Below are positions 8,268 to 16,415 of a stretch of DNA of 47,357 nucleotides, piece by piece. The notes under the pieces are model-generated. The model worked only from the letters and a program-made list of their open reading frames with translations. It made no database searches and was not told the origin of the DNA. The stretch is from Methylotenera_A sp031381645 (GTDB lineage Bacteria > Pseudomonadota > Gammaproteobacteria > Burkholderiales > Methylophilaceae). The stretch is from NCBI GenBank assembly GCA_031381645.1, contig JANMYB010000088.1, positions 1 through 47,357 of the forward strand. Direction: 5' to 3'. The position numbers and the translations under genes are program-made. Position 1 is the first letter of the stretch. Every line of letters begins with the position of its first letter.

Positions 8268-9182
8268 CTAAACACCTAGCTTATTGCCTGTTAACTTTTG
8301 CCCTGTCAGCTTCTCAAACGCTTCCATATATTTTTCGCTTGTTTTTTGCGCCACTTCATCTGGCAGTGCAGGTGCTGGTGGCGCTTTGTTCCAGTGAATA
8401 CTTTCCAGCCAGTCGCGCACATATTGCTTATCATAGCTTGGCGGATTACTGCCCACTTGATAGGTTTCGGCAGGCCAAAAGCGGGATGAATCAGGAGTTA
8501 GCACTTCATCCATCACATGCAAAACACCATTATTATCTAAGCCAAATTCAAACTTGGTATCGGCAATAATAATGCCTTTGCTAAGCGCGTATTCAGAGGC
8601 TTCGGTATAAAGTTGAATCGCTACTTTTGCTACTTTCGCAGCCATATCCTTGCCGATTAAAGCTTCAACTTGCGCGATACTTATATTTTCATCATGCTCG
8701 CCCACGACAGCTTTGCTCGATGGCGTAAATATTGGCGCTGGCAATTTTGAGGCTTCTTGCAAACCTGCTGGAAATTTTATACCGCAAACCGTGCCTTTTT
8801 GTTTGTACTCTTTCCAACCACTACCTACCAAATAGCCGCGCACGATGGCTTCAATTGGCAATGCTTTTAATCTCTTCACTACTACGGCTCTAGAGCCAAG
8901 CTGAATGCGGTCTGCAGAGCTCCTCACCACAGACTCTGGTGCGATTCCTGTTAAGTGATTGGGCACAATATGTTGGAGTTTTTCGAACCAAAAATTCGCC
9001 ATTTGCGTGAGCATTGCACCTTTATTGGCAATGCCTGTAGGCAAAATCACATCGAAAGCTGACAGTCTATCGGTACTCACTAATAACATTGTTTCATCAT
9101 CAATGGCGTAGATATCGCGCACTTTACCTTGGTGTATACGTTTTAAGCTAGTAATACTAGTTTGCAATAATGGCGCACTCAT
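8268..9182 (-). CDS. purC: Phosphoribosylaminoimidazole-succinocarboxamide synthase
   Basis: SAICAR synthetase joins aspartate to CAIR with ATP in purine biosynthesis. The 304-residue form with the N-terminal HQGKVRDIYAIDDETMLLV, STDRLSAFDVILPTGIANKG, the IEAIVRGYLVGSGWKEY block and the C-terminal DEVLTPDSSRFWPAETY is the longer type found in betaproteobacteria. Its ATG overlaps the pgk stop by 4 nt (ATGA). Purine synthesis is not linked to glycolysis, so coupling reflects a conserved gene neighbourhood rather than a pathway. Confidence 0.97.
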   Translation of the reverse strand: MSAPLLQTSITSLKRIHQGKVRDIYAIDDETMLLVSTDRLSAFDVILPTGIANKGAMLTQMANFWFEKLQHIVPNHLTGIAPESVVRSSADRIQLGSRAVVVKRLKALPIEAIVRGYLVGSGWKEYKQKGTVCGIKFPAGLQEASKLPAPIFTPSSKAVVGEHDENISIAQVEALIGKDMAAKVAKVAIQLYTEASEYALSKGIIIADTKFEFGLDNNGVLHVMDEVLTPDSSRFWPAETYQVGSNPPSYDKQYVRDWLESIHWNKAPPAPALPDEVAQKTSEKYMEAFEKLTGQKLTGNKLGV

Positions 9183-10378
9183 TGGGCTGCGCGTAATTCT
9201 AAAATTTCTACTGCAGGCAAGGTTTTGCCTTCTAAAAATTCCAAAAACGCACCGCCTGCGGTTGAAATATAATTAATTTTACTTTCGATGCCATACTTTT
9301 GAATCGCTGCGATGGTGTCGCCACCGCCAGCTAGCGTAAATGCAGTTGCATCTGCAATGGCATGAGCAATGGCTTTGGTGCCTTCGCCAAATTGGTCAAA
9401 TTCAAACACACCAACAGGGCCATTCCATACAATAGTACCAGCTGTTTCTAAAATTTTGGCTAGCTCTTGGGCGGATTTCACGCCAATATCAAAAATCATA
9501 TCGCTATCAACGACCTCACTCGCCGCCTTGCTAATAGCGGGCTCGTCGGGTGAAAATTGTTTGCCACAAACCACATCCACCGCAATTGGCACGGCCGCGC
9601 CACGTGCCGCCATTTTATCCATCAGTATTTTCGCATTGGGTACCAAATCTGGCTCGTATAAGGATTTGCCCACCTCATAACCTGCTGCTTTTAAAAAGGT
9701 ATTTGCGATACCGCCGCCAACTACGAGTTGATCAACTTTATCAGCCAAACTTTCCAACACACTTAGTTTGGTTGAGACTTTGCTGCCGCCGACTATCGCT
9801 ACCATCGGGCGTTTAGGGTTTAATAAAGCTTTAGTGAGCGCATCCAATTCTTCGGTCAACAGCAAGCCTGCACATGCAATTGGCGCGTATTTGGCGATGC
9901 CGTGTGTGCTCGCCTCAGCGCGGTGTGCAGTGCCAAAAGCGTCCATCACAAATACATCGCAAAGCGCTGCATATTTTTTGGCAAGGGCATCATTGTTTTT
10001 CTTTTCACCGATATTAAAACGGCAATTTTCTAGCAAAATCAATTCGCCATTTTGTATAGTCATACTGCCTGCGGGCGCCTCTGTGCTTAGCCAGTTTTTC
10101 ACCAAACGAACTTTTTTTCCCAACTTAGCTGACATCACATCTGCCACAGGTTGCAGCGAATTTTCTTCAGAATAAACACCTTCTTCTGGACGACCGAGAT
10201 GCGAAGTGACCATGACTTTTGCGCCTTGCTTGAGTGCATACTCAATCGTCGCCATGCTAGCGGTAATGCGCGCATCAGAAGTTACTTTACCGTTAGAAAC
10301 TGGCACATTGAGATCTGAGCGAATAAAGACGCGCTTACCAGCTAACTCAATGTCGGTGATTTTAATGATAGAAGGCAT
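9179..10378 (-). CDS. pgk: Phosphoglycerate kinase
   Basis: Interconverts 1,3-bisphosphoglycerate and 3-phosphoglycerate with ADP/ATP. The 399-residue protein has the N-terminal signature KRVFIRSDLNVPVSNGKV, substrate-binding SHLGRPEEGVYSEENSLQ, the hinge and Lys of VAIVGGSKVSTKL, and the C-terminal nucleotide site GGGDTIAAI. It starts 4 nt after gap and overlaps purC by 4 nt. Confidence 0.97.
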   Translation of the reverse strand: MPSIIKITDIELAGKRVFIRSDLNVPVSNGKVTSDARITASMATIEYALKQGAKVMVTSHLGRPEEGVYSEENSLQPVADVMSAKLGKKVRLVKNWLSTEAPAGSMTIQNGELILLENCRFNIGEKKNNDALAKKYAALCDVFVMDAFGTAHRAEASTHGIAKYAPIACAGLLLTEELDALTKALLNPKRPMVAIVGGSKVSTKLSVLESLADKVDQLVVGGGIANTFLKAAGYEVGKSLYEPDLVPNAKILMDKMAARGAAVPIAVDVVCGKQFSPDEPAISKAASEVVDSDMIFDIGVKSAQELAKILETAGTIVWNGPVGVFEFDQFGEGTKAIAHAIADATAFTLAGGGDTIAAIQKYGIESKINYISTAGGAFLEFLEGKTLPAVEILELRAAQ

Positions 10379-10382
10379 ATCT

Positions 10383-11387
10383 TTATTTACCTATATGTTG
10401 CACGAGACGCAATAAATTACAAGTGTAACCATATTCATTGTCATACCAACCCACTACTTTTACAAAAGTGGAATCCAACATAATCCCCGCGTCGGCATCA
10501 AATACTGAAGCGGCTGGCTCGCCACGAAAATCGGTTGAAACAACTTTTTCTTCTGTATAACCCAACACGCCTTTGAGTTCACCCATAGAAGCTGCCTTCA
10601 TTGCAGCGCAAATTTGTTCATAAGTGGTTTCTTTGTTCAATTCAACGGTTAAATCTACTACCGAAACATCTGCCGAAGGCACGCGTAACGCCATACCTGT
10701 GAGTTTTTTGTTGAGTGAAGGAATTACTTTACCTACTGCCTTAGCCGCACCAGTGCTAGAGGGGATAATATTCTCAAACACGCCTCTACCGCCGCGCCAA
10801 TCTTTTTTACTTGTACCGTCCACCGTTTTTTGCGAGGCCGTTGCTGCATGCACCGTCGTCATCAAGCCACGCTTTATATCAAAATTATCGTGTAACACTT
10901 TAACCAATGGTGCCAAACCATTTGTAGTGCAGGAGGCGGCAGATACAATCGCTTGCCCTTTGTATTCTTGATGATTCACGCCATATACAAACATAGGCGT
11001 GTCATCCTTACCAGGAGCCGATTGCACCACTTTTTTTGCGCCGCTGTTCACATGCAATTGGCAGCTTTCTTGTGTTAAAAATACCCCCGTTGCTTCCACA
11101 ATGATATCGGCGGCGCTAACAGTCCAATCAATATTGGCTGGCTCACGCTCTGCTGTTAAATGCGTTTTTTTACCATTGATGACTAAATGACCATTTTCTG
11201 AACGCATGTCAGCGTTAAAGCGCCCATGTACAGAGTCGTATTTCAACATATAGATAATATAATCAATATCATACGAGCAATTAATAGCAACAATTTCTAT
11301 ATCACTAAACTCTGCCTCTTGCACTGCCGCACGTAATACCATGCGCCCAATGCGCCCTAACCCATTGATGCCTACACGAATTGTCAT
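10383..11387 (-). CDS. gap: Type I glyceraldehyde-3-phosphate dehydrogenase
   Basis: Oxidises glyceraldehyde 3-phosphate to 1,3-bisphosphoglycerate, or the reverse. The 334-residue enzyme has the GINGLGRIGR dinucleotide fold, catalytic Cys153 in SAASCTTNG, His180 in TTVHAAT, and the C-terminal GWYDNEYGYTCNL. At the end of the second beta strand the usual Asp of NAD-specific enzymes is replaced by Cys37 (VAINCSYD). This resembles GapB-type enzymes that accept NADP. A terminator-like hairpin lies only 34 nt upstream; the Shine-Dalgarno is AGGGG. Activity is secure, cofactor preference is inference. Confidence 0.95.
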   Translation of the reverse strand: MTIRVGINGLGRIGRMVLRAAVQEAEFSDIEIVAINCSYDIDYIIYMLKYDSVHGRFNADMRSENGHLVINGKKTHLTAEREPANIDWTVSAADIIVEATGVFLTQESCQLHVNSGAKKVVQSAPGKDDTPMFVYGVNHQEYKGQAIVSAASCTTNGLAPLVKVLHDNFDIKRGLMTTVHAATASQKTVDGTSKKDWRGGRGVFENIIPSSTGAAKAVGKVIPSLNKKLTGMALRVPSADVSVVDLTVELNKETTYEQICAAMKAASMGELKGVLGYTEEKVVSTDFRGEPAASVFDADAGIMLDSTFVKVVGWYDNEYGYTCNLLRLVQHIGK

Positions 11388-11410
11388 TTCTAACCCCTAA
11401 AAACCCAATA

Positions 11411-11459
11411 CCAAAAAATTCAGGTTTCGGCATCCCTTTTGATGGGATGGCGAAACCTG
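11411..11459 (-). terminator. Strong hairpin terminator between tkt and gap
   Basis: On the minus strand CAGGTTTCG-c-CATCCC pairs with GGGATG-c-CGAAACCTG (one internal mismatch, 7-nt loop), followed by AATTTTTTGG. It ends tkt 36 nt after its stop. Because gap starts only 34 nt further on, gap must be read by read-through or from a promoter that overlaps the hairpin. Confidence 0.88.
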
Positions 11460-11495
11460 ACGATATTACTGACACTTACTGCTATCAGCTTTGAT

Positions 11496-13478
11496 TTACA
11501 TCACTGATTTCGCAACCTTCACTAAATTCTCTACCGTAAAGCCAAAGTGTTTATATAGCGCGCCACCTGGAGCAGATTCACCGAAGGTATCAATGCCCAC
11601 AACCGCGCCATCTAAGCCAACATATTTACGCCAGAAGTCAGTCACGCCCGCTTCAATCGCCACACGTTTGCTACCTTTGGTGAGTACGCTGTCTTTGTAC
11701 GCTTGATCTTGGCGATCAAATACATTTGTTGATGGCATAGAAACCACGCGGGTTTTCACACCAGATGCGTTTAATTCTGCGGCTGCTTTTACTGCAATTT
11801 CTAACTCAGAACCTGTGCCGATTAAGGTAATTTGCGCACCTGCAACATCAGACAACACATAACCACCTTTGCGAATTGCTGCAAAATCTTTCGTATCATG
11901 CTTCAAGCCAGATACATTTTGGCGACTTAGCACCAAGCTGGCAGGGCCATCTTTTTTCTCAACCGCAGCAACCCAAGCGACTGCTGTCTCTGTTGCAGAG
12001 CCTGGACGCCAAACATCCATACGTGGAATGTAGCGCAAACCAGAGGTCGTCTCAACGGGTTGATGGGTTGGGCCATCTTCACCTTGACCAATCGAATCAT
12101 GCGTCAGCACGTAAACAACACGTTGGTGCATCAAGGCAGACATACGCATACCATTGCGCATGTAATCTGAGAATTGATGGAATGTGCCGCCGAAAGGCAA
12201 CAAGCCGCCGTGTAGCGCCATGCCGTTCATAATCGCCGCCATGCCGAATTCGCGCACGCCGTATGAAATATAATTACCAGGTTTTTTGCCATCCACATGC
12301 ACAAAGCTGCTGCATGAAGTTAAATTAGAACCTGTTAAATCGGCCGAGCCGCCCAAAAATTCTGGCAAGATTGGCGCCAGCGCAGTAATCGCGTTTTGTG
12401 ACGCTTTACGCGTTGAAATGCCTTCTGCTTTTTCGTTGGTCGCTGCAATAAACGCATCGGTTGCAGATTTCCAATTTGCTGGTAAATCGCCCGCCATGCG
12501 GCGTGTAAACTCAGCCGCTTCTGCTGGAAATGCAGCTTTGTAAGCGGCAAACTTAGTATTCCAAGCTGCTTCGGCCGCTACGCCTTTGGCTTTTGCATCC
12601 CAACCTGCGTAAACATCAGCAGGAATTACAAATGGCTCATGCGCCCAACCAATCGCAGCGCGAGTGGCAGCAACTTCATCCACACCAAGTGCTGCACCGT
12701 GGCAATCGTGGCTACCTGATTTGTTTGGCGAACCTTTACCAATAATGGTTTTACAGCAAATCAGTGATGGTTTATCTGTCACTTTTTTAGCCGCAGCAAT
12801 GGCTTTACCAATCGCAGCTACGTCATGGCCATCTACCGATTGCACATGCCAGCCGTATGATTCAAAGCGTTTTGCAGTATCATCCGTGTACCAAGCTTCA
12901 ATATGACCATCAATCGAGAGACCGTTGTCATCCCAAAACGCAGTTAATTTGCCCAAGCCCCAAGTGCCAGCTAGCGCGCAAGCCTCATGCGAAACGCCTT
13001 CCATCATGCAACCATCGCCTAAAAACACGTAAGTTTGATGATCAACCACATCGTGGCCAGGCTTATTAAATTCGTTAGCGAGTAATTTCTCTGCCATAGC
13101 AAACCCCACGCCGTTGGCAATACCTTGGCCAAGTGGGCCAGTTGTTGTTTCAACACCAGCGGCGTAGCCGTATTCTGGGTGGCCAGCACATTGTGAATGC
13201 AATTGACGGAACGATTGCAATTGCTCCATTTTTAAATCGTAGCCAGTTAAATGCAGTAATGAATAAATAAGCATAGAGCCGTGACCGTTTGATAACACAA
13301 AACGATCGCGGTTAGCCCATTTTGGGTTGGTTGGGTTATGGCTTAAATGGTGGTTCCATAATTCTTCGGCAATTTCTGCCATGCCCATCGGCGCACCTGG
13401 GTGGCCAGAATTGGCTTTTTGTACTGCATCCATTGATAACGCACGAATTGCGTTGGCTAAATCTTTACGCGTTGCCAT
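11496..13478 (-). CDS. tkt: Transketolase
   Basis: TPP-dependent transfer of two-carbon units in the pentose phosphate pathway and, in methylotrophs, in the ribulose monophosphate cycle. The 660-residue protein starts RKDLANAIRALSMDAVQKAN and has the TPP site FLGDGCMMEGVSHEACALAG, the pyrimidine-domain HDSIGQGEDGPTHQPVE and the C-terminal domain ending in FGESAPGGALYKHFG. A strong Shine-Dalgarno (AGGGAGA) precedes the ATG. It is followed by a terminator and then by gap and pgk. Confidence 0.97.
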   Translation of the reverse strand: MATRKDLANAIRALSMDAVQKANSGHPGAPMGMAEIAEELWNHHLSHNPTNPKWANRDRFVLSNGHGSMLIYSLLHLTGYDLKMEQLQSFRQLHSQCAGHPEYGYAAGVETTTGPLGQGIANGVGFAMAEKLLANEFNKPGHDVVDHQTYVFLGDGCMMEGVSHEACALAGTWGLGKLTAFWDDNGLSIDGHIEAWYTDDTAKRFESYGWHVQSVDGHDVAAIGKAIAAAKKVTDKPSLICCKTIIGKGSPNKSGSHDCHGAALGVDEVAATRAAIGWAHEPFVIPADVYAGWDAKAKGVAAEAAWNTKFAAYKAAFPAEAAEFTRRMAGDLPANWKSATDAFIAATNEKAEGISTRKASQNAITALAPILPEFLGGSADLTGSNLTSCSSFVHVDGKKPGNYISYGVREFGMAAIMNGMALHGGLLPFGGTFHQFSDYMRNGMRMSALMHQRVVYVLTHDSIGQGEDGPTHQPVETTSGLRYIPRMDVWRPGSATETAVAWVAAVEKKDGPASLVLSRQNVSGLKHDTKDFAAIRKGGYVLSDVAGAQITLIGTGSELEIAVKAAAELNASGVKTRVVSMPSTNVFDRQDQAYKDSVLTKGSKRVAIEAGVTDFWRKYVGLDGAVVGIDTFGESAPGGALYKHFGFTVENLVKVAKSVM

Positions 13479-13513
13479 ATTATTATCTCCCTGAAAAATT
13501 TGGCATTTAAAAA

Positions 13514-13553
13514 CCGTTAAGTTTTTAAACTAAACTAAGCAAAGCCGTTAAGT
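13514..13553 (-). promoter_or_regulatory. Two direct 9-bp repeats upstream of tkt
   Basis: ACTTAACGG occurs twice on the tkt strand (13514-13522 and 13545-13553), 31 nt apart, close to three helical turns. They lie 36-75 nt before the tkt start, where a regulator or the promoter is expected. The remainder of the 211-nt divergent gap to the GST gene is AT-rich and shows nothing else firm. Confidence 0.35.
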
Positions 13554-13689
13554 CTTATTTAAAGACTCTAGCGAAACGCCCGTTTTGAATGAATTAAATC
13601 AAAAAATTACTATTATTGAATTATTGCGTATATCGTCGATTTGGGCAATACTTTAGTCGTATTTAAATATTCGTTTTTTGGAGAACTCT

Positions 13690-14286
13690 ATGATAAAGCT
13701 ACACGATTTAGAACCATCTGGCAATTGCTACAAAGTGCGTTTGTTTTGCGCGCTCATTCAGCAGCCACTAGAATTAATTTCTGTTGATTTTATGGCGGGC
13801 CAGCATAAAAGTGCGCCTTATTTAGCCATTAACCCGTTTGGTGAGATTCCTATTTTAGATGACGACGGCTTTATTTTGCGCGATTCGATGGCCATTTTAG
13901 TATATTTGGCCACCAAACATAATGTCGAGGCTTGGTACCCAAGCAACGCAAAAGAACGTGCTTTAGTAGCGCAATGGCTATCTAGCAGCGTTAATAATGT
14001 CATGCACGGCCCAGGCGATGCGCGCTTAATTGATAAATTTGGCTACACCTTAAATCGCGAAACCGCGCATGAAATTAGTGCGCGTATTTTAGGTATTATG
14101 AACACGCATTTAGCCAACCGCGAATGGTTAGAGCTTGGTCGCTGCACCATTGCCGATATTGCCTGCTTCCCCTATATTGCGCTTTCGCATGAAGGCGGAG
14201 TTTCGCTAGATGCTTACCCGAACATCCGTGCGTGGATTGCCCGCATAAAAGCATTGCCAAACTTTATTGCAATGTCAGGCATTTAA
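13690..14286 (+). CDS. Glutathione S-transferase family protein
   Basis: A 198-residue GST-fold protein: an N-terminal thioredoxin-like domain (LEPSGNCYKVRL with a candidate catalytic Ser/Cys, NPFGEIPILDD with the cis-Pro, DSMAILVYLA) and an all-helical C-terminal domain containing CTIADIACFPYI. It probably conjugates or reduces small electrophiles with glutathione. I start it at the ATG at 13690, which has GGAGAA at the right distance, rather than at an in-frame TTG 12 nt earlier. Its substrate is unknown. The gene is divergent from tkt. Confidence 0.88.
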   Translation: MIKLHDLEPSGNCYKVRLFCALIQQPLELISVDFMAGQHKSAPYLAINPFGEIPILDDDGFILRDSMAILVYLATKHNVEAWYPSNAKERALVAQWLSSSVNNVMHGPGDARLIDKFGYTLNRETAHEISARILGIMNTHLANREWLELGRCTIADIACFPYIALSHEGGVSLDAYPNIRAWIARIKALPNFIAMSGI

Positions 14287-14301
14287 AAACTTAAAATAGA
14301 T

Positions 14302-14412
14302 GTCCTGCAAGCCTCATGGATACAAGGTGAATCAAACTCATTGAGTGAGTTTGAGAGAGGGTGGCCTGGGGTATTGGCTTGCAGACCTGCACTGGAATGC
14401 TTGAATCCAGTG
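14302..14412. other. Structured non-coding region downstream of the GST gene
   Basis: Three nested inverted repeats fill this stretch: an outer stem GTCCTGCAAGCC (14302-14313) with GGCTTGCAGAC (14376-14386, one bulge); a perfect inner hairpin CAAACTCA/TGAGTTTG (14333-14353); and CACTGGA/TCCAGTG (14390-14412). No U-tract follows on either strand and no reading frame is convincing. It may be a small RNA, a REP-type mobile remnant or a terminator cluster. Confidence 0.5.
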
Positions 14413-14433
14413 ACATCGATAATTTAGCCAATT

Positions 14434-14701
14434 TTAACGTTTAAGTTCGTGATAAAAGTTTTCATGCGTACCCAGCAATATCAGCGTTAGCGTTGCTGGG
14501 TCGAAAGTGTAAGCCAATAAATATAACTGCGTATTGTGGCTAAATTTATACACAAAAATACCCGCTAAACCGCCCTTTTTCTGCTCGCCTAATGATTGGA
14601 TTATCGCAAACTGTAAACACAGCCTCATTCATGACCTGCTTTTGTGCTGGGTGCAGCTTTTTATAAGCGCGCTTAAAACTGTTTTGTTTTAAAACTTGCA
14701 C
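14434..14701 (-). pseudogene. RelE/ParE-family toxin, broken by a +1 frameshift
   Basis: The first part, from a GTG at 14701, reads VQVLKQNSFKRAYKKLHPAQ and on to CDNP. After the CCA codon one extra A shifts the frame; the second part continues in the new frame as SLGEQKKGGLAGIFVYKF, then LLAYTFDPATLTLILLGTHE and NFYHELKR. Both halves match the RelE/ParE fold and together would give 88 residues, the normal family length. A ribosome reading straight through ends in the wrong frame. The antitoxin gene directly upstream is intact, so the module is either decayed or carries a sequencing error at this site. Confidence 0.78.
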
Positions 14702-14704
14702 AGC

Positions 14705-14884
14705 CTAGTTTATATTTTCAGGTTCAAACGGCGTTAATTCAGAGTTGCCATGCGCTTTGGCAAGAAGCAAATCACGTACAAAATCAATCGGCAGGTCAGG
14801 GTTATCTAGCGCGGCTTTACCCATCATAGCCCAAAACTCTATTTGTCCAGCAATGGTTCTGCGCTCGGCTTTGGGTTGCTTCAT
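14705..14884 (-). CDS. Short antitoxin (ParD-like) of the RelE/ParE-type module
   Basis: This 59-residue frame starts at the ATG at 14884: MKQPKAERRTIAGQIEFWAM then a helix around KAALDNPDLPIDFVRDLL and an acidic tail ending ELTPFEPENIN. The RTIAGQIEFWA segment resembles the ribbon-helix-helix helix of ParD-like antitoxins (R-S-x-A-x-Q-I-E-x-W); the N-terminal strand is short. It lies 3 nt before the toxin's GTG, the classical antitoxin-toxin order. It would bind and neutralise the toxin and repress its own promoter; with the toxin frameshifted it may persist only as a repressor or relic. Confidence 0.72.
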   Translation of the reverse strand: MKQPKAERRTIAGQIEFWAMMGKAALDNPDLPIDFVRDLLLAKAHGNSELTPFEPENIN

Positions 14885-14896
14885 GTTTTTTTTAAA

Positions 14897-14926
14897 TGGA
14901 TTCCCGTTTACGCGGAAATGACGGGG
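14897..14926. repeat. REP-like palindromic repeat
   Basis: TGGATTCCCG-tttacg-CGGAAATGACGG matches the common proteobacterial REP-like pattern TGGATTCCCG...CGGGAATGACGG. A relative sits at 23626-23655. Both copies lie next to accessory genes. Confidence 0.6.
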
Positions 14927-14985
14927 AAGGTTATATTAGGTTCAGCGTAATGCGAGGTCAAATGAATTTACCACCTTTTTTGGCA

Positions 14986-15759
14986 TTACCCTCCAATAAA
15001 TTCACGGCATTTATGCCATAACTTTAAAAAATATGCTCCTGGTGTCTGAGCTATTAGTCCATAAATCATTGCAACACAAACTGCCTGCCATAACACAGTA
15101 TCGTTAGCTATCAATACAGCCCCAATTAAAAATCCTATTATCACCCCAACTACAGCAGCATCGGGTTGAGACTCACCATGAATAGTATTAAGTGGTCTAC
15201 GAAATGCCAACTTGATTCCTTTTTTCTGTATATCTACCCAAATACTTGGGTCTGTATTCACTTTGGCAGAGTTTAGAAAGAATAACTTAATTATTTGACC
15301 TCTATTGATGGCAGGTACGTTGAATTCCCTTTGTCTGTAATACAAATCTCTTTGAGCTTGTGAAATTTCTTGGCCATCTGCTATATGCAAATCTTTTTTA
15401 TATTTGTCTGACCATTCTAAAACATAGGATGTCTCATCTATTTGAGTTTGTTCACTTAATAGTAATGTGTCATTACTGTAAGCACGTATATCTACATTTT
15501 CATAATCATTACTACTTTCGTTTCTTATTTCTATCGTAGAAAGGTAAAGATTAGGTACTTCATCTCCATTTAACGTTACTCGTACCGAACCAAATATAGC
15601 ATCGTCGGTGGAAACACCCACCCTGCTGTGGCTTACGTTATAACTGAAAACCGCTCTTTTATTTAAAATCTGCTGTGTTATCCAAGTAACAAATATACCA
15701 AAGATAGTAGAACAAGTAGCAATCACAATTTTATTCTGAAAAATCTCACCTATGTCCAT
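14986..15759 (-). CDS. Hypothetical membrane protein with a soluble central domain
   Basis: I do not recognise this 257-residue protein. It has one membrane helix near the N-terminus (about 12-30), a central soluble region of about 160 residues rich in beta-type segments (GSVRVTLNGDEVPNLYLSTI, WVDIQKKGIKLAFRR) and two closely spaced helices (about 200-235) before a basic C-terminus. A good Shine-Dalgarno (GGGGGAG) precedes the ATG. Base composition is more AT-rich than in its neighbours, and it lies beside a decayed toxin-antitoxin pair and a REP-like repeat, so horizontal acquisition is likely. A defence or stress role is possible but there is no motif to support it. Confidence 0.75.
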   Translation of the reverse strand: MDIGEIFQNKIVIATCSTIFGIFVTWITQQILNKRAVFSYNVSHSRVGVSTDDAIFGSVRVTLNGDEVPNLYLSTIEIRNESSNDYENVDIRAYSNDTLLLSEQTQIDETSYVLEWSDKYKKDLHIADGQEISQAQRDLYYRQREFNVPAINRGQIIKLFFLNSAKVNTDPSIWVDIQKKGIKLAFRRPLNTIHGESQPDAAVVGVIIGFLIGAVLIANDTVLWQAVCVAMIYGLIAQTPGAYFLKLWHKCREFIGG

Positions 15760-15812
15760 AATTGCTCCCCCAAGAGTTACTTCTACTTAATAATAAGTAT
15801 TGTTTTTCTATC

Positions 15813-16382
15813 TTACTGCCCTAACATCGCATTTTTCAGCGCCGCATCGACAGGGTTTCCACCCAGCCAAACGCGCAGCAAAGCTTGGTTAAACGCCGCG
15901 CCTTCCACCGTGCCCAGCGTTTTGCCATTGATGTTCACTTGTGTGCCTGCAGCTGTGAAATCTAGCACAATCAAATCGCCTTTTTTCACTTCTTTGGCAG
16001 AGGTCATCATGTCGCGAAACTGCTTCAATTGTGGTTCTATCGCCGTCATCTCAGCCGCATTATTGTTATCGGTAAAGCCTTCATTCATGCCTTTTAACAG
16101 CGCTTCAGAGCTTAACTCGCGCAGAAAATGCATGCTCACACGCTTGTTGCCTGTGTCGCTAATCACCGCGTTAGCATCCGCTTGTTTTTGCGCTAAATAA
16201 AGCGCACCCACATACACTTTAAATATCGCTTTAGTGCGCACACCCGCGCCATTTAACACCAGAGCGCTGCTACCTACTTGTGCAGCCTCATCCACTTTTA
16301 CACCTTTAACCTCAACAGCTTGGGCAGAAAATGTGAGCGCAAAAAAACATGTTACGAGAATAAGTTTATTAAGATGTTTCAT
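15813..16382 (-). CDS. Secreted chalcone isomerase-like protein
   Basis: The 189-residue protein has a signal peptide cleaved after AQA (about residue 22) and a chalcone-isomerase-like domain with the typical LNGAGVRTKAIFKVYVGALY, SMHFLREL and FTAAGTQVNINGK. Bacterial members are periplasmic proteins of unknown role, perhaps binding fatty acids; flavonoid chemistry should not be assumed. It stands alone between the orphan membrane protein and the oxidoreductase. Confidence 0.85.
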   Translation of the reverse strand: MKHLNKLILVTCFFALTFSAQAVEVKGVKVDEAAQVGSSALVLNGAGVRTKAIFKVYVGALYLAQKQADANAVISDTGNKRVSMHFLRELSSEALLKGMNEGFTDNNNAAEMTAIEPQLKQFRDMMTSAKEVKKGDLIVLDFTAAGTQVNINGKTLGTVEGAAFNQALLRVWLGGNPVDAALKNAMLGQ

Positions 16383-16415
16383 GGGAGTTACCTTTCTAAA
16401 AGTAAATTAAACTAA

